A stretch of DNA of 64,000 nucleotides from Rathayibacter iranicus NCPPB 2253 = VKM Ac-1602 (GCF_003149025.1 NZ_QGDV01000002.1:292071-356070); one strand, 5' to 3'. Positions 43,201-56,236 are shown, counted from the stretch's first letter. Notes: generated by a model not told the origin, from the sequence alone. Numbers and translations: made by a program.

Positions 43201-43995
43201 TTACACCCCGACGTGTGCGCGGAATCGAGCGATCGCCGCGAACTCGTCGACCTGGAGGCTGGCGCCTCCGACGAGCGCGCCATCGACATCCGGCTCGCGC
43301 ATGAAGCCGGCGATGTTGCCGGACTTCACAGAGCCGCCGTAGAGGATGCGGGTCTTCGCAGCGGTGTCGGCGCCGAGGATATCGGCGACCACTGCGCGCA
43401 GCGCCTTACAGACCTGCTGGGCCTGCTCGGGCGTCGCCGCCTGGCCGGAGCCGATGGCCCAGACCGGCTCGTACGCCACGACCAGGTCGGCGTCCGCCGG
43501 CAAGCCGGTGAGGGCCTCCTTCAGCTGCGCGACCGGCACGGCCGAGGGGCCGTGCTTCTCGAGGTCCTCCGCGGTCTCGCCGACGCAGATGATCGGGGCG
43601 ACGCCGTGCTTGAGCGCCGCCGCTGTCTTGGCCGCGATGTCCGCGTCCGTCTCACCGTGGAGCGTACGCCGCTCCGAGTGGCCGACGATGACGTAGTCGC
43701 AGTCGAGCTGCTTCAGGAACTGGCCCGAGATCTCACCGGTGTAGGCACCGCTGTCGAACTTCGAGATGTCCTGCGCACCGTACTTGAGCGCAAGCTTGTC
43801 CGAGTCGACGAGGATCTGCACCGGCCGGAGGTCGGTGAAGGGCGGGAACACCGCGACCTCGACGCCGTCGAAGTCGTGATCGGCGTCATTGAGGCTCCAC
43901 GCAAGCTTCTGGACGAAGGCGATGGCCTGGAGGTGGTCCAGATTCATCTTCCAGTTGCCGGCGATGAGCGGGGTGCGGGCGGTGGTGTCTACCAT
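43201..43995 (-). CDS. tpiA: Triosephosphate isomerase
   Basis: A 264-residue TIM-barrel glycolytic enzyme. The substrate-binding Lys is in IAGNWKMNLDHLQA, the catalytic His in VIVGHSERRTLHGE, and the catalytic Glu in VVAYEPVWAIGSGQAATPEQ. The phosphate loop is ILYGGSVKSGNI. ATG 43995 lies 7 nt inside the end of pgk, so tpiA is translationally coupled to it. Confidence 0.98.
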   Translation of the reverse strand: MVDTTARTPLIAGNWKMNLDHLQAIAFVQKLAWSLNDADHDFDGVEVAVFPPFTDLRPVQILVDSDKLALKYGAQDISKFDSGAYTGEISGQFLKQLDCDYVIVGHSERRTLHGETDADIAAKTAAALKHGVAPIICVGETAEDLEKHGPSAVPVAQLKEALTGLPADADLVVAYEPVWAIGSGQAATPEQAQQVCKALRAVVADILGADTAAKTRILYGGSVKSGNIAGFMREPDVDGALVGGASLQVDEFAAIARFRAHVGV

Positions 43996-45200
43996 CCGAG
44001 GACCTCCAGTCCGGGGAGGCGCTTGCCCTCGAGGAATTCGAGGCTGGCTCCGCCTCCCGTCGAGATGTGGCCGAACTGGTCGTCCTCGAAGCCGAGGGCG
44101 CGCACGGCGGCGGCGGAGTCTCCTCCACCGACGACGCTGAGCCCGTCAACCTCGGTGAGCGCCTGGGCGACCGTCTTCGTGCCGGCCGCGAATGGCTCAA
44201 GTTCGAAGACCCCCATGGGCCCGTTCCAGAACACCGTCTTCGACGCCGCGACAATCTCGGCGAAGCGCTTTGCCGTCTCCGGCCCGATGTCGAGGCCAAG
44301 CCCCTTTGCACCGAACGGCGTGCCCTCGATCGCATCGGCTGCGGCGACCTGGTGCTCGGCGTCGGGGCCGAACGTCGAGGCGACGACGACATCCGTTGGC
44401 AGGACGATCTCGACCCCGAGTTCCTTTGCCTTCGCGAGGTAACCGAGGACGGTGTCGACCTGGTCGGCCTCGAGGAGGCTCGCGCCAACCTCGTGGCCCT
44501 GGGCCTTGAGGAACGTAAAGAGCATTCCGCCACCGATGAGGATCGAGTCGACCCTGGGCAGCAGGTGCTCGATGACTCCGAGCTTGTCCGAGACCTTCGA
44601 GCCACCGAGGACCACTGTGTAAGGGCGCTCGGGTCTCTCGGTAAGCCGCTCGAGAACTTCAAGCTCGGCCGCGATGAGCGTGCCGGCAGCGCTCGGGAGC
44701 AGCTGGGCAAGTTCGTAGACGCTCGCCTGCTTGCGGTGCACCACACCGAAGCCGTCCGACACGAAGGCGTCACCGAATGCGGCCAGCTTCTCGGCAAAGG
44801 CGCGGCGCTCGGCCTCGTCCTTGCTCGTCTCACCGACGCTAAAGCGCAGATTCTCGAGCACGACGACCTGGCCGTCCTGGAGGGCCTCGACGGCCTTGGA
44901 TGCAGAATCGCCGACGGTGTCCTCGGCGAAGGACACGGGTGCCTCGAGAAGCTCGCCGAGACGGGCTGCGACTGGAGCGAGGCTGTACTTCGCCTCGGGC
45001 TTGCCATCAGGACGGCCGAGGTGGCTGATGACCACGACTCGGGCGCCCTCGGCAACTAGACGCTGGAGCGTGGGCACCGACGCACGCACGCGGCCGTCGT
45101 CCGTGATCGTTCCGTCCTTCAGGGGGACGTTCAGATCGCAGCGGACGACGACGCGCGTGCCAGCGAGGGAGCCCAGTGAGTCCAGGGTGCGGAGCGTCAC
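43989..45200 (-). CDS. pgk: Phosphoglycerate kinase
   Basis: A 403-residue two-domain kinase making ATP from 1,3-bisphosphoglycerate. Landmarks are RVVVRCDLNVPLKDGTITDD, ISHLGRPDGKPEAKYSLAPV, and LENLRFSVGETSKDE. The ADP-site VLGGSKVSDKLGVIEHLL and the C-terminal GGGDSAAAVRALGF and HISTGGGASLEFLEG are also present. GTG 45200 lies 11 nt after the gap stop, with AAGG upstream. The middle gene of the gap-pgk-tpiA operon. Confidence 0.98.
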   Translation of the reverse strand: MTLRTLDSLGSLAGTRVVVRCDLNVPLKDGTITDDGRVRASVPTLQRLVAEGARVVVISHLGRPDGKPEAKYSLAPVAARLGELLEAPVSFAEDTVGDSASKAVEALQDGQVVVLENLRFSVGETSKDEAERRAFAEKLAAFGDAFVSDGFGVVHRKQASVYELAQLLPSAAGTLIAAELEVLERLTERPERPYTVVLGGSKVSDKLGVIEHLLPRVDSILIGGGMLFTFLKAQGHEVGASLLEADQVDTVLGYLAKAKELGVEIVLPTDVVVASTFGPDAEHQVAAADAIEGTPFGAKGLGLDIGPETAKRFAEIVAASKTVFWNGPMGVFELEPFAAGTKTVAQALTEVDGLSVVGGGDSAAAVRALGFEDDQFGHISTGGGASLEFLEGKRLPGLEVLGW

Positions 45201-45211
45201 TGCGCTGAGCC

Positions 45212-46318
<1,107 letters not shown>

Positions 46319-46945
46319 CTACGACAGTAGCAGGAGGCCCGAAGTTCTCTCGCGGGCCTTCTCGAAACGCTCGGAGACGTCGGCCCAGTTCACGATGTTC
46401 CAGAACGCCTTGACGTAGTCGGCCTTCACATTGACATAGTCGAGGTAGAAGGCGTGCTCCCACATATCGAGCAGGAGGACTGGGACCGTCGCCGCGGCAA
46501 GGTTGCCCTGGTGGTCGTAGAGCTGCTCGATGATCAGCTTCTCACCGAGGGAGTCCCAGGCGAGGATCGACCAGCCTGAACCCTGAATGCCGAGGGCGGA
46601 GGCAGTGAAGTGAGCGCGGAACTTGTCGAACGACCCAAAGTTGTCATCGATGGCCGCGGCGAGTTCGCCGACGGGCTTGTCGCCGCCATCCGGGGAGAGG
46701 TTGTTCCAGAACACGGTGTGGTTCACGTGACCGGCCAGGTTGAAGGCCAGGTCTTTCTGCAGCTTGTTGACGTTCGCGAGGGCGTCGCTGTCGCGAGCCT
46801 CCTGCAGCGCGGCAAGGGCGGTGTTCGCCCCGGTCACGTACGTCGCGTGGTGCTTGTCGTGGTGGAGCTCCATGATCCGCCCACTGATGTTCGGCTCGAG
46901 GGCCGAGTAGTCGTAGGGCAGTTCGGCGAGCGTGTAGTCAGCCAT
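46319..46945 (-). CDS. sodA: Superoxide dismutase (Mn/Fe)
   Basis: A 208-residue Mn/Fe superoxide dismutase. Metal ligands are visible: His in [14 protein letters not shown], His in [12 protein letters not shown], and Asp and His in [27 protein letters not shown] is the usual active-site Gln/Trp stretch, and the position of Gly-Ile-Gln suits the Mn type. ATG 46945 follows AGGAG. A TAGACT (47057-47052) may be its -10. It is inserted between whiA and gap, which are usually neighbours. Confidence 0.96.
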   Translation of the reverse strand: MADYTLAELPYDYSALEPNISGRIMELHHDKHHATYVTGANTALAALQEARDSDALANVNKLQKDLAFNLAGHVNHTVFWNNLSPDGGDKPVGELAAAIDDNFGSFDKFRAHFTASALGIQGSGWSILAWDSLGEKLIIEQLYDHQGNLAAATVPVLLLDMWEHAFYLDYVNVKADYVKAFWNIVNWADVSERFEKARERTSGLLLLS

Positions 46946-47132
46946 GTGCGATCTCCTGTTCGTGGTCGTCGTTCCCGTGCGACCCGCCGGCGTCTCGGCG
47001 TCCGCAGCGCGGCGGAGGAGGAGGGCCGGGAGTGTCCTGAGCGACCCGATCAGTCTAGCGAGCGACCTCTCGCGCGTTCGGAGGGCTTGCGCTGGTCGCG
47101 CAGCCGACGCTCAGCGTTCATGCCTCGTCGAC

Positions 47133-48113
47133 CTAAAGGTCGCGGAGCTCGGCGGGGAGGTTGGCGTCGGTGCCCGGGATGTCAAGGTCCAGCGCCCGCT
47201 TGTCGGCCATGGCGAGGAGACGGCGGATGCGACCCGCGACCGCATCCTTCGTCATCGGTGGGTCAGCGTGATGGCCCAACTCATCGAGACTCGCGTCACG
47301 GTGGGCCAGGCGCAGGCGCCCGGCGTAGCGGAGGTGCTCGGGAATATCGTTGCCGAGAATTTCCATCGCCCGCTCGACCCGAGCGCATGCGGCGACGGCG
47401 GCCTGCGCCGACCGGCGGAGGTTCGCGTCGTCGAAGTTGACGAGACGGTTTGCCGTCGCCCGCACCTCCCGGCGCTGGCGCAGCTCCTCCCAGCTCGCGA
47501 CCGTTGCGGTCGCTCCCATGAGAGTGAGCATCGCGCTGATGCTCTCGCCGTCGCGGATGACCACTCGGTGAACGCCGCGCACTTCGCGCGACTTGGCCTG
47601 CACACCGAGGCGCCCTGCCGCTCCGACGATCGCCATCGCCGCCTCATTGCCGGGGCAGACGATCTCGAGCGCGGCGGAACGGCCAGGGTCAGTCAGAGAT
47701 CCCTGAGCGAGGAAGGCACCGCGCCAGAGAGCAGAAAGCTCCTCCCGCGAGCCAGTCGTGAGCCGGTTGGGCAGACCGCGCACGGGACGGCCTCGCTGGT
47801 CGAGCAGGCCCGTCTGGCGAGCGAGAGTCTCGCCGCCGTCGACGACGCGGACGAGCCAACTCGTCGTGCGCCGGGAGCCTCCGGCCGAGACGATGCTGCC
47901 GTCGCTTCGGACACCGTACAACTCCGCGAGGTCGCGGCGGACGCGGGTCGCCAGCGGAGCGGAGTCCAGCTCGACCTCGACCGCGAGGCGATTGGAGATG
48001 ATGTGCAGTCCTCCAGAAAAGCGGAGGATGGTCGCCAATTCGGCGGCACGGACGGTGTTCTTGCGCGAGACGATCGCGACCAGTTCGCCCTTGACGTCTG
48101 CGGTGAGGGCCAC
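47133..48113 (-). CDS. whiA: DNA-binding protein WhiA
   Basis: A 326-residue Gram-positive regulator of cell division or sporulation genes. The N-terminal part is a LAGLIDADG-like domain ([44 protein letters not shown]). The C-terminal HTH is [20 protein letters not shown]. Also [23 protein letters not shown] 48113 has AAGGA 7 nt upstream. It follows rapZ by 42 nt. The usual intervening yvcK gene is missing. Confidence 0.96.
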   Translation of the reverse strand: MALTADVKGELVAIVSRKNTVRAAELATILRFSGGLHIISNRLAVEVELDSAPLATRVRRDLAELYGVRSDGSIVSAGGSRRTTSWLVRVVDGGETLARQTGLLDQRGRPVRGLPNRLTTGSREELSALWRGAFLAQGSLTDPGRSAALEIVCPGNEAAMAIVGAAGRLGVQAKSREVRGVHRVVIRDGESISAMLTLMGATATVASWEELRQRREVRATANRLVNFDDANLRRSAQAAVAACARVERAMEILGNDIPEHLRYAGRLRLAHRDASLDELGHHADPPMTKDAVAGRIRRLLAMADKRALDLDIPGTDANLPAELRDL

Positions 48114-48155
48114 GGAGTCTTCCTTACGTCGGGTGCGCGGCGGAGCGCGCGGGAA

Positions 48156-49031
48156 TCATTCTCGACCGAGGTCTCGGTGCGCCACACTGACAGCGACTCC
48201 CGGCAGCTCGGCGAGCCGGGCAGCGATACGGCCGGCGACCGCAACGGAGCGGTGCTTACCTCCCGTGCAGCCCACGGCGATGGTCGCGTGACGCTTGTTC
48301 TCGCGCTGGTAGCCGTCGAGCACGGGTCGCAGAGCACGCGAGTAAGAGTCGATGAACTCCTCGGCGCCCTGCTGGGCCAGCACGTAGTCTCTCACCTCTT
48401 CATCGAGGCCCGTATGCGGGCGCAATTCCGGGATCCAGTACGGGTTAGGGAGGAAGCGCGCATCGGCCACCATGTCGACATCGGTCGGAAGCCCGTACTT
48501 GAAGCCGAAACTCATTACGGTCACCTGCAGCCCGGCGCGGCCGGCTTCAGCAAAACGGTCGGTGATGCTCGTGGCCAGCTGGTGGATGTTGAGGTCAGAG
48601 GTATCGATCACAATGTCGGCGGACTCGCGCAGTTGCGCGAGTCGCGTGCGCTCCGCCGTGATGCCGTCGAGCAGAGTGCCGTGCCCCTGCAACGGATGCG
48701 GCCGACGCACCTGCTCGAAGCGGCGCACGAGCACCGCGTCCGTTGCCTCGAGGAACACCATCCGGAGGTCGACTCCCGCGCGGAGCTCGCGGACAATCTC
48801 GCCAAGGTCCTCGAAGAAGTCGCGTCCGCGGACGTCGACGACCGCCGCGATCTTGGGCAGCGTGTCGCCCGCGCGCTTCGCGAGGTCGACGAGCGGCCGC
48901 AGCATCTGCGGTGGCAGGTTGTCCACCACGTACCAGCCGAGATCCTCCAGCGCATTGGCGGCCGTGGACCGGCCCGCACCGGACATCCCCGTGACGATCA
49001 GCACATCCTGCTGCTCGCTCTCCGTGCTCAT
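48156..49031 (-). CDS. rapZ: RNase adapter protein RapZ (YvcJ)
   Basis: A 291-residue nucleotide-binding protein. In E. coli it directs RNase E to the small RNA GlmZ; in actinobacteria its role is less clear. The P-loop is VTGMSGAGRSTAANALEDLG, with Arg where most P-loops have Lys. This is common in actinobacterial RapZ. WYVVDNLPPQML, VSFGFKYGLPTDVDMVADAR and the C-terminal IAVGCTGGKHRSVAVAGRIA (sugar-binding-like) follow. Just upstream of whiA on the same strand. Confidence 0.95.
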   Translation of the reverse strand: MSTESEQQDVLIVTGMSGAGRSTAANALEDLGWYVVDNLPPQMLRPLVDLAKRAGDTLPKIAAVVDVRGRDFFEDLGEIVRELRAGVDLRMVFLEATDAVLVRRFEQVRRPHPLQGHGTLLDGITAERTRLAQLRESADIVIDTSDLNIHQLATSITDRFAEAGRAGLQVTVMSFGFKYGLPTDVDMVADARFLPNPYWIPELRPHTGLDEEVRDYVLAQQGAEEFIDSYSRALRPVLDGYQRENKRHATIAVGCTGGKHRSVAVAGRIAARLAELPGVAVSVAHRDLGRE

Positions 49032-49184
49032 GTGCTCTCCGTGCTTGTCTCTGCTGTGCGGCGCATCCGACCAGTGGCGTAGGTGCTAGTAGCGTAGGCG
49101 TGTCGGTGACGTCGGTGCTCCACGATGGCTACCAGACACCCGCCGGCCTCCCTGGGAGGACGGGTCTCCAGCCTAGAGCGTGGC

Positions 49185-51068
49185 TCAGACACTCGACCGG
49201 TCGGCGTGGAGGTAGGCGTGGATCGCTCCGGCTAGCGCCGGGCCGATCCCCTTGACCTCAGCGATCTCCGTCTCGCTGGCTTCGCGCAGCCGCGTGACCG
49301 AGCCGAAATGCTTGAGCAGGTCCCGCACGCGGGTGCCACCGAGCCCGGGCACCTCCGCCAGCTGCGACGAAATGTCGCGCTTGCGACGCTGCCGCTGATG
49401 CGTAATGGCGAACCGGTGCGCCTCGTCACGGATCCGCTGGAACAGGAACAGCGCGTCGCTGTTGCGCGGAAGGATCACGGGGAAGTCGGAGTTGGGCAGC
49501 CAAATCTCCTCGAGCCGCTTGGCGATACCGCAGAGGGTGATGTCCGTCACACCGGACTCGTCCAGCGCTCGCTGCGCCGCCGCAACCTGCGGTTGACCGC
49601 CGTCGACAATGAGCAGCTGTGGCGGGTAGGAGAACTTGCGGCGCTTCGCCTCGCCGGTCTCCGGGTCGATCGGTGCCGGCTCGACGGGCTCGCGCAAGTA
49701 GGCGAGCCGCCGGGTCAAAACCTGGTGCAGCGACTCGGTGTCGTCGGTCGACTCCGCAATTGAGAATCGTCGGTACTGGTCCTTCCGGGCGAGACCGTCC
49801 TCGAAGACCACCATCGACGCCACAATGTTCGTGCCGCTGAGGTGCGACACGTCGTAGCACTCCATCCGCAGGGGCGCCTCACTCATGCCGAGGGCATCGC
49901 GGATGTCTTCCAGGGCCTGGGTGCGCGCGGTGAAGTCAGCGGAGCGGCGGGTCTTATAGAGCATGAGCGAGTGCTTCGCGTTTTGCGTCGCCGTCTCAAG
50001 TAACGCCGCCTTGTCGCCGCGCTGCGCCGCCCGCAGCCGCACATTCGCCCCACGGATCCCGCTCAACCACTCCTCGAGAGCGTCCGTGTCTTCGGGAAGT
50101 TCCGGCACCACCACCTCGCGGGGCGGGATGTCGCCTGTCTCGTAAGCCGCCTGGAGGGCGGTGTCGACGAGTTCGGCGGTGCTCATATCGAGCTCTTTGT
50201 CGACGACCCAGCCGCGCTCGCCACGGATGCGGCCGCCGCGCACGCGGAACTGCTGCACGGAGGCAGCGAGCTCGTCGTGCACGATTGCGTAGAGGTCGAC
50301 GTCGACGTTGTCCTTGAGCACGACCGCGCTCTTGGCGAGCACCGCATCGAGAGCGGCAACTTGATCGCGCAGCTTGGCAGCACGCTCATACTCCATCGCA
50401 GCCGCGGCCTCGCGCATTTCTTTGTCGAGTTCGCCGATCATCCGCCGGTCGTGGCTGCCCATGAAGGCGACGAAGCGGTCGACCATCTCGCGATGCTCCG
50501 CGAAGGTGACTCGGTGCGAGCAGGGCCCGCCACAGCGTCCGATCTGGGAGGCGAAGCAGGGCTTGCCGCTCTGCATTGCGCGCTTATAGGTGGAGTCGTT
50601 GCATGTCCTGATCGGGAACGCCTTGATCATCAGGTCGATCGTCTCGTGGATCGCCCAAATCTTCGGATACGGGCCGAAGTAGCGGGCCTTTCGAATCTTG
50701 GCATTGCGGGTGACCATCACCCGCGGTGCCTCGTCGCCGAGTGTCACCGCCATGTAGGGGTAGGACTTGTCGTCGCGGAACTTGACGTTGAACGGCGGGT
50801 CGAACTCGTTGATCCACGTGAATTCGAGCTGGAGCGCCTCGACGTCGGTGCCGACAACGGTCCACTCGACACCGGACGCCGACGTGACCATCCGTCGCGT
50901 GCGCTCGTGCAGGCTCGGCAGCGGTGCGAAGTAATTGCTCAGCCGTGCGCGAAGATTCTTTGCCTTGCCCACATAGAGCACCCGGCCCCCGGCGTCTCTG
51001 AAGCGATACACGCCCGGGAGGGTCGGTATCTCGCCCGGCTTCGGTCGGAAGTCGACTGTGTGCGTCAT
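49185..51068 (-). CDS. uvrC: Excinuclease ABC subunit C
   Basis: A 627-residue nuclease making both incisions in nucleotide excision repair. The N-terminal GIY-YIG domain is [20 protein letters not shown] followed by [11 protein letters not shown]. The Cys cluster [13 protein letters not shown] is present. The UVR motif (UvrB-binding) lies near residue 210 ([20 protein letters not shown]). The RNase H-like endonuclease domain has [20 protein letters not shown] and [11 protein letters not shown]. Tandem HhH at the C-terminus ends in [14 protein letters not shown]. It lies 25 nt after uvrA. Confidence 0.97.
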   Translation of the reverse strand: MTHTVDFRPKPGEIPTLPGVYRFRDAGGRVLYVGKAKNLRARLSNYFAPLPSLHERTRRMVTSASGVEWTVVGTDVEALQLEFTWINEFDPPFNVKFRDDKSYPYMAVTLGDEAPRVMVTRNAKIRKARYFGPYPKIWAIHETIDLMIKAFPIRTCNDSTYKRAMQSGKPCFASQIGRCGGPCSHRVTFAEHREMVDRFVAFMGSHDRRMIGELDKEMREAAAAMEYERAAKLRDQVAALDAVLAKSAVVLKDNVDVDLYAIVHDELAASVQQFRVRGGRIRGERGWVVDKELDMSTAELVDTALQAAYETGDIPPREVVVPELPEDTDALEEWLSGIRGANVRLRAAQRGDKAALLETATQNAKHSLMLYKTRRSADFTARTQALEDIRDALGMSEAPLRMECYDVSHLSGTNIVASMVVFEDGLARKDQYRRFSIAESTDDTESLHQVLTRRLAYLREPVEPAPIDPETGEAKRRKFSYPPQLLIVDGGQPQVAAAQRALDESGVTDITLCGIAKRLEEIWLPNSDFPVILPRNSDALFLFQRIRDEAHRFAITHQRQRRKRDISSQLAEVPGLGGTRVRDLLKHFGSVTRLREASETEIAEVKGIGPALAGAIHAYLHADRSSV

Positions 51069-51093
51069 GCCTCTCGCTCGCCTGTCGCCGAGG

Positions 51094-54015
51094 TCAGCGA
51101 AGGATCTCGGCGAGGAACATGCCCGTGTGGCTGCCCTCGACCTCGGCTACGTGCTCGGGAGTGCCGACCGCGACGATCTGACCACCACCCGCTCCCCCCT
51201 CTGGACCCATGTCGATCAGCCAGTCAGCGGACTTGATCACGTCGAGATTGTGCTCGATGGTGATGACGGTGTTGCCCTTGTCGACCAGCCCGTTCAGGAC
51301 GAGAAGCAGCTTGCGGACATCCTCGAAATGCAGACCCGTGGTCGGCTCGTCGAGCACGTAGACACTGCGTCCGTTCGAGCGACGCTGAAGTTCGGTCGCG
51401 AGCTTGACCCGCTGGGCCTCGCCACCGGACAGGGTCGTCGCGCTCTGCCCGAGGCGCACGTAGCCGAGGCCGACCTCGACCAGCGTCTTCAGGAACCGGT
51501 GGATCGCGGTGATCGGCTCGAAGAAGTCGGCCGCCTCGGCGATCGGCATGTCGAGCACCTCGGCAATGTTCTTGCCCTTGTAGTGCACGGTCAGAGTGTC
51601 GCGGTTATAGCGCGCTCCCCCGCAGACTTCGCACGAGACATAGACGTCGGGCAGAAAGTTCATCTCGATCTTGATGGTGCCATCGCCCGAACATGCCTCG
51701 CAGCGGCCGCCCTTGACGTTGAAGCTGAAACGGCCGGGCAGGTAGCCGCGGGCCTTCGCCTCCGTCGTCTCGGCGAAGAGGTTGCGGATGCGGTCAAAGA
51801 CGCCGGTATACGTGGCGGGGTTTGAGCGCGGAGTGCGGCCAATCGGATTCTGATCGACATGCACGACCTTGTCGAGGTTCTCGAGGCCTGTGACGCGGGT
51901 GTGCTTGCCCGGCACCTTACGAGCGCCGTTCAACTGATTGGCGAGAACCCGATACAGGATGTCATTGACGAGCGTGCTCTTGCCCGATCCTGAGACGCCG
52001 GTCACCGCGACGAACGTGCCGAGCGGAAACTCCGCATCGACCTTGCGCAGATTGTTGGCGTTCGCGCCGACGACCTTGATCATTCGCTTGCGATCGATCC
52101 TGCGGCGCTTCTTCGGTACATCGATTGCCCTGCGGCCGGAAATGTAGTCGCCAGTGAGCGAGTGCGTGTTCTCGAGCAGCGACTCATACGAACCCGAGTG
52201 CACGACCTTGCCGCCGTTGACGCCAGCCCCCGGGCCGATGTCGACGATCCAATCGGCGGTGCGGATCGTGTCCTCGTCGTGCTCAACGACGATCAGCGTA
52301 TTGCCGAGGTCGCGCAGCTTGATCAGTGTGTCGATGAGACGGCGGTTATCGCGCTGATGTAGCCCGATGCTGGGCTCGTCGAGGACATAGAGCACGCCGG
52401 TAAGCCCGGAGCCGATCTGTGTCGCCAGGCGGATGCGCTGCGCCTCGCCGCCGGAAAGGGACGCTGCGGCTCGCGAGAGATTGAGGTAGTTCAAGCCGAC
52501 CTCGATAAGGAAGTCGATGCGGGCACGGATCTCGCGGAGCACCTGCGCCGCGATGTGGGCCTCACGGTCGGTCAGCTCGAGCCTGCTCATGAAGTCTTGC
52601 GCGTCGCCGAGGCTGAGGTCAGCGACATCCGCGATGCTCGCGCCATGGACGAGGACGGCGAGAACCTCCGGCTTGAGCCGGGAGCCCTTACAGACTGGAC
52701 AGGGTACCTCGCGGAGGAACTCGGACCAGCGGGTGCGCTGGACGTCGGTCTCGGCCTGCACGAACTGGCGCTCGATATAGGGCACAACGCCCTCGAAGCC
52801 GGAGGTATAGCTCATCTCGCGGCCATAGCGGTTTTTCCACTTGACTTTGACTTCGAAGTTGTCGCCATGAAGCACTGCCTGCTGCACCTCGGTGCTGAGA
52901 CGCTTCCACGGTGTCGCAAGCGAGAAGCCCAGATCACGAGAGAGGCCATCGAGCAGCTTTTCGTAGTACTGGAACAGGCCCTTGCCCTGCGTGGTCCAGG
53001 GGATGATGACGCCCTCCGCAATACTGAGGTCGGGATCGCCCAGTAGCAGCTCGTCATCGACGGACATGCGGGTACCGAGACCGGAGCACTCGGGGCAGGC
53101 GCCGAACGGGGCATTGAAGGAGAACGTGCGCGGCTCGATCTCAGTCAAGGAGATGGGGTGATTGTTGGGACAGGAGAGTTTTTCCGAGTAGGTGGTCCAG
53201 GCACCCTGGCCCTCGCCGCCCACGAAGTTGATCTGGACGATCCCATCGGTGAGGCGCAGCGCGGTCTCGAGCGAGTCGGTGAGGCGGCCGAGGATGTCGG
53301 GGCCAGCGACCAAGCGATCGACCACGACCGAGATATCGTGCTTGTACTGCTTCTTGAGCGTGGGCGGGTCGCTGAGCTGGACGAGGGTCCCGTCGACCAT
53401 CGCGCGGGAGTAACCGCCGGCGGACAGCTCCTTGAAGAGGTCGACAAACTCGCCTTTTTTCTGGGAGACGACAGGGCTGAGGATCTGGTAACGGGTGCCG
53501 GACTCGAGTTCCATCAGCTGGTCGGCTATTTGCTGGACCGTCTGTGCCGAGATCCGCTCGCTGCAGATCGGGCAGTGCGGCACTCCGATGCGCGCCCAGA
53601 GCAGGCGCATGTAGTCGAAGATCTCGGTAATCGTGCCGACGGTGGAGCGCGGGTTGCGGTTCGTCGACTTTTGGTCGATCGAGACGGCGGGGCTCAGACC
53701 CTCGATGAAGTCGACATCGGGCCGGTCCACTTGCCCAAGGAACTGGCGGGCATAGGCGGAGAGGGACTCGACGTACCGCCGCTGTCCCTCGGCGAAGATC
53801 GTGTCGAACGCGAGGGATGACTTGCCGGAGCCCGAGAGACCGGTGAACACCACCATCGAGTCACGTGGAATCTCGAGGTCGACGTTTTGCAGGTTGTGCA
53901 CCCGCGCTCCACTCACCACCAGCTTCGAGACCGACTCGTCGAGCGAGGAGACGAAACGATGGAAGGAGGGAGAGGGCGTGGAGGAAGGGTCCGTAACGGC
54001 GTTCAGGATCGACAC
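51094..54015 (-). CDS. uvrA: Excinuclease ABC subunit A
   Basis: A 973-residue ABC-type damage sensor. Two ATP sites: [20 protein letters not shown] near residue 60 and [19 protein letters not shown] near residue 660. Two signatures ([19 protein letters not shown] and [19 protein letters not shown]) match. Zinc modules are seen as [22 protein letters not shown] and [11 protein letters not shown] with [11 protein letters not shown]. The first ~30 residues are an extension before the usual [18 protein letters not shown] 54015 has TACACT 6 nt upstream, so the extension appears genuine and the mRNA leaderless. Confidence 0.98.
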   Translation of the reverse strand: MSILNAVTDPSSTPSPSFHRFVSSLDESVSKLVVSGARVHNLQNVDLEIPRDSMVVFTGLSGSGKSSLAFDTIFAEGQRRYVESLSAYARQFLGQVDRPDVDFIEGLSPAVSIDQKSTNRNPRSTVGTITEIFDYMRLLWARIGVPHCPICSERISAQTVQQIADQLMELESGTRYQILSPVVSQKKGEFVDLFKELSAGGYSRAMVDGTLVQLSDPPTLKKQYKHDISVVVDRLVAGPDILGRLTDSLETALRLTDGIVQINFVGGEGQGAWTTYSEKLSCPNNHPISLTEIEPRTFSFNAPFGACPECSGLGTRMSVDDELLLGDPDLSIAEGVIIPWTTQGKGLFQYYEKLLDGLSRDLGFSLATPWKRLSTEVQQAVLHGDNFEVKVKWKNRYGREMSYTSGFEGVVPYIERQFVQAETDVQRTRWSEFLREVPCPVCKGSRLKPEVLAVLVHGASIADVADLSLGDAQDFMSRLELTDREAHIAAQVLREIRARIDFLIEVGLNYLNLSRAAASLSGGEAQRIRLATQIGSGLTGVLYVLDEPSIGLHQRDNRRLIDTLIKLRDLGNTLIVVEHDEDTIRTADWIVDIGPGAGVNGGKVVHSGSYESLLENTHSLTGDYISGRRAIDVPKKRRRIDRKRMIKVVGANANNLRKVDAEFPLGTFVAVTGVSGSGKSTLVNDILYRVLANQLNGARKVPGKHTRVTGLENLDKVVHVDQNPIGRTPRSNPATYTGVFDRIRNLFAETTEAKARGYLPGRFSFNVKGGRCEACSGDGTIKIEMNFLPDVYVSCEVCGGARYNRDTLTVHYKGKNIAEVLDMPIAEAADFFEPITAIHRFLKTLVEVGLGYVRLGQSATTLSGGEAQRVKLATELQRRSNGRSVYVLDEPTTGLHFEDVRKLLLVLNGLVDKGNTVITIEHNLDVIKSADWLIDMGPEGGAGGGQIVAVGTPEHVAEVEGSHTGMFLAEILR

Positions 54016-54021
54016 TCCGAA

Positions 54022-54027
54022 AGTGTA
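54022..54027 (-). promoter_or_regulatory. -10 element TACACT, leaderless start of uvrA
   Basis: TACACT is separated by 6 nt (TTCGGA) from GTG 54015. Confidence 0.6.
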
Positions 54028-54094
54028 TGTGGCACCACCGACATCGCTCGAAGCGTTCGCTGGCCGCTGATCTCGGAGCCTCTGCCGCTGCCGC

Positions 54095-56161
54095 TCATGA
54101 GAGGTGGCCCGCCTTCTCCATCTGCCTGAGCTCGCGCTTCAGTTCCTGGACCTCGTCGCGAAGCCGTGCCGCCAGCTCGAACTTGAGTTCTCCTGCGGCC
54201 TGGAGCATCTGCCCGTTGAGATCGGCGATGATCGCTTCGAGATCGTTGCCACCGTTGGCCGCCAGACCCTGCCGACGCAAATTGGGTGTAGGGCTCTTTT
54301 TCTGTGAGTCTCGCCCCGCGAGGAGTTGTGCAGTGTCGGCCCCCTCACGGGCGAGGGCGTCGGTGATGTCGGCGATCTTCTTGCGCAGTGGCGTCGGATC
54401 AATGCCGTGATCGAGGTTATAGGCGACCTGCTTCTCTCGCCGCCGATCGGTTTCATCTATGGCAAGACGCATCGAGTCGGTGACCCGGTCGGCGTACATG
54501 TGCACTTCGCCCGACACATTTCGGGCTGCGCGGCCGATGGTCTGGATCAGTGATGTCGACGAGCGGAGGAAGCCCTCCTTGTCGGCGTCGAGGATCGCAA
54601 CGAGCGAGACCTCGGGCAGGTCGAGTCCCTCTCGGAGCAAGTTGATGCCCACCAGGACGTCGTAGACACCGGCACGCAGCTCGGAGAGCAGCTCGACCCG
54701 GCGGAGGGTGTCGACGTCGGAGTGGAGGTAGCGTACGCGGACGCCGGCCTCGGTGAGGAAGTCAGTGAGTTCCTCCGCCATGCGCTTGGTCAGGGTCGTG
54801 ACGAGCACGCGCTCGTCGCGCTCGGTGCGGCGCGTGATCTCTTCGAGCAGATCGTCGATCTGGCCCTTGGTTGGCTTCACCACAATCGCGGGGTCGATAA
54901 GGCCGGTCGGGCGGATGATCTGCTCAACGATGCCGTCGGCGATCCCCATCTCGTAGCGACCCGGTGTGGCCGAGAGGTAGACCGTTTGGCCGACGCGGGA
55001 CTTGAACTCCTCCCACTTCAGCGGGCGGTTATCCATTGCAGACGGCAGGCGGAAGCCGTGCTCGACGAGCGTGCGCTTGCGGGAGGCATCACCCTCGTAC
55101 ATCGCGCCAATCTGCGGAACGGTGGCGTGAGACTCATCAATGACGACGAGGAAGTCGTCGGGGAAATAGTCGAGCAGGCAGTGCGGCGCCTCACCGGACT
55201 CACGGCCGTCGATGTGCCGCGAGTAATTTTCGATGCCGGAGCAGAAGCCGATTTGCTGCATCATCTCGAGGTCAAAAGTGGTGCGCATCCGCAACCGCTG
55301 CGCCTCGAGGAGCTTGTTCTGCTTCTCGAGATCGGCGAGACGTCCCTCGAGTTCCTGCTGGATGGTGTCGATTGCGCGGTGCATGACGTCCTGGCTGGCG
55401 ACATAGTGCGAACCGGGGAACACCGACACCGACTCGAGCTTGCGCACGATGTCGCCGGTGAGTGGATGCAGCGTGTACAGCGCCTCGATCTCATCGCCGA
55501 ACATCTCGATGCGGATCGCAAGCTCCTCGTACATCGGGATGATCTCGATCGTGTCGCCGCGCACGCGGAAGGTGCCGCGCGCGAAGTCGACGTCGTTGCG
55601 GGCGTATTGCATCGAGACGAACTTGCGGATCAAACGGTCGCGGTCGACGCGTTGACCCACCTGCAGCGCCACCATCGCCTCGAGGTACTGCTCCGGCTGG
55701 CCGAGACCGTAAATGCAGGAGACGGTGGAGACGACGATGACATCGCGGCGGCTCAGCAGTGAGTTCGTGGTCGAGTGCCGCAGGCGCTCCACCTCGGCAT
55801 TGACCGAGCTGTCCTTCTCGATGAAGGTATCGGTCTGCGGAACGTAGGCCTCGGGCTGGTAATAGTCGTAATACGACACGAAGTATTCAACGGCATTGTT
55901 CGGGAAGAGCTCGCGGAATTCGTTGGCGAGCTGCGCCGCAAGCGTCTTGTTGTGAGCGAGGACGAGGGTCGGACGCTGCACTGCCTCGACCAGCCATGCC
56001 GTCGTTGCTGACTTGCCTGTGCCGGTAGCGCCCAGCAAGACGACATCGGTCTCGCCGGCGTTGATTCGGGCGCTCAGATCGGCGATCGCCGCGGGCTGGT
56101 CACCGCTCGGCTTGTACTCGCTGATGACCTCGAACGGGTGCACGGCACGGGTGGGCTCCAT
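54095..56161 (-). CDS. uvrB: Excinuclease ABC subunit B
   Basis: A 688-residue SF2 helicase-like damage verifier. Walker A is [20 protein letters not shown], the beta-hairpin is [20 protein letters not shown], and DESH is [20 protein letters not shown]. Motif VI is [20 protein letters not shown], and the C-terminal UVR motif is [21 protein letters not shown] chose ATG 56161 ([16 protein letters not shown]) rather than 56191 because TACGCT lies 7 nt upstream of it and the family sequence begins there. 79 nt separate it from uvrA. Confidence 0.97.
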   Translation of the reverse strand: MEPTRAVHPFEVISEYKPSGDQPAAIADLSARINAGETDVVLLGATGTGKSATTAWLVEAVQRPTLVLAHNKTLAAQLANEFRELFPNNAVEYFVSYYDYYQPEAYVPQTDTFIEKDSSVNAEVERLRHSTTNSLLSRRDVIVVSTVSCIYGLGQPEQYLEAMVALQVGQRVDRDRLIRKFVSMQYARNDVDFARGTFRVRGDTIEIIPMYEELAIRIEMFGDEIEALYTLHPLTGDIVRKLESVSVFPGSHYVASQDVMHRAIDTIQQELEGRLADLEKQNKLLEAQRLRMRTTFDLEMMQQIGFCSGIENYSRHIDGRESGEAPHCLLDYFPDDFLVVIDESHATVPQIGAMYEGDASRKRTLVEHGFRLPSAMDNRPLKWEEFKSRVGQTVYLSATPGRYEMGIADGIVEQIIRPTGLIDPAIVVKPTKGQIDDLLEEITRRTERDERVLVTTLTKRMAEELTDFLTEAGVRVRYLHSDVDTLRRVELLSELRAGVYDVLVGINLLREGLDLPEVSLVAILDADKEGFLRSSTSLIQTIGRAARNVSGEVHMYADRVTDSMRLAIDETDRRREKQVAYNLDHGIDPTPLRKKIADITDALAREGADTAQLLAGRDSQKKSPTPNLRRQGLAANGGNDLEAIIADLNGQMLQAAGELKFELAARLRDEVQELKRELRQMEKAGHLS

Positions 56162-56168
56162 GGTTCGA

Positions 56169-56174
56169 AGCGTA
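56169..56174 (-). promoter_or_regulatory. -10 element TACGCT, leaderless start of uvrB
   Basis: TACGCT is separated by 7 nt (TCGAACC) from ATG 56161. Confidence 0.55.
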
Positions 56175-56236
56175 GCCGCGACCACCGACACTCATGCGCG
56201 CGTGCGCTGCCGGCGAACGAGAGTACGCACGGGGAC

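Noticed and set aside
46944..49082. 712-codon plus-strand open frame across sodA leader, whiA and rapZ
   Set aside because: Antisense to two well-supported genes, with low-complexity Arg/Glu/Val-rich translation.
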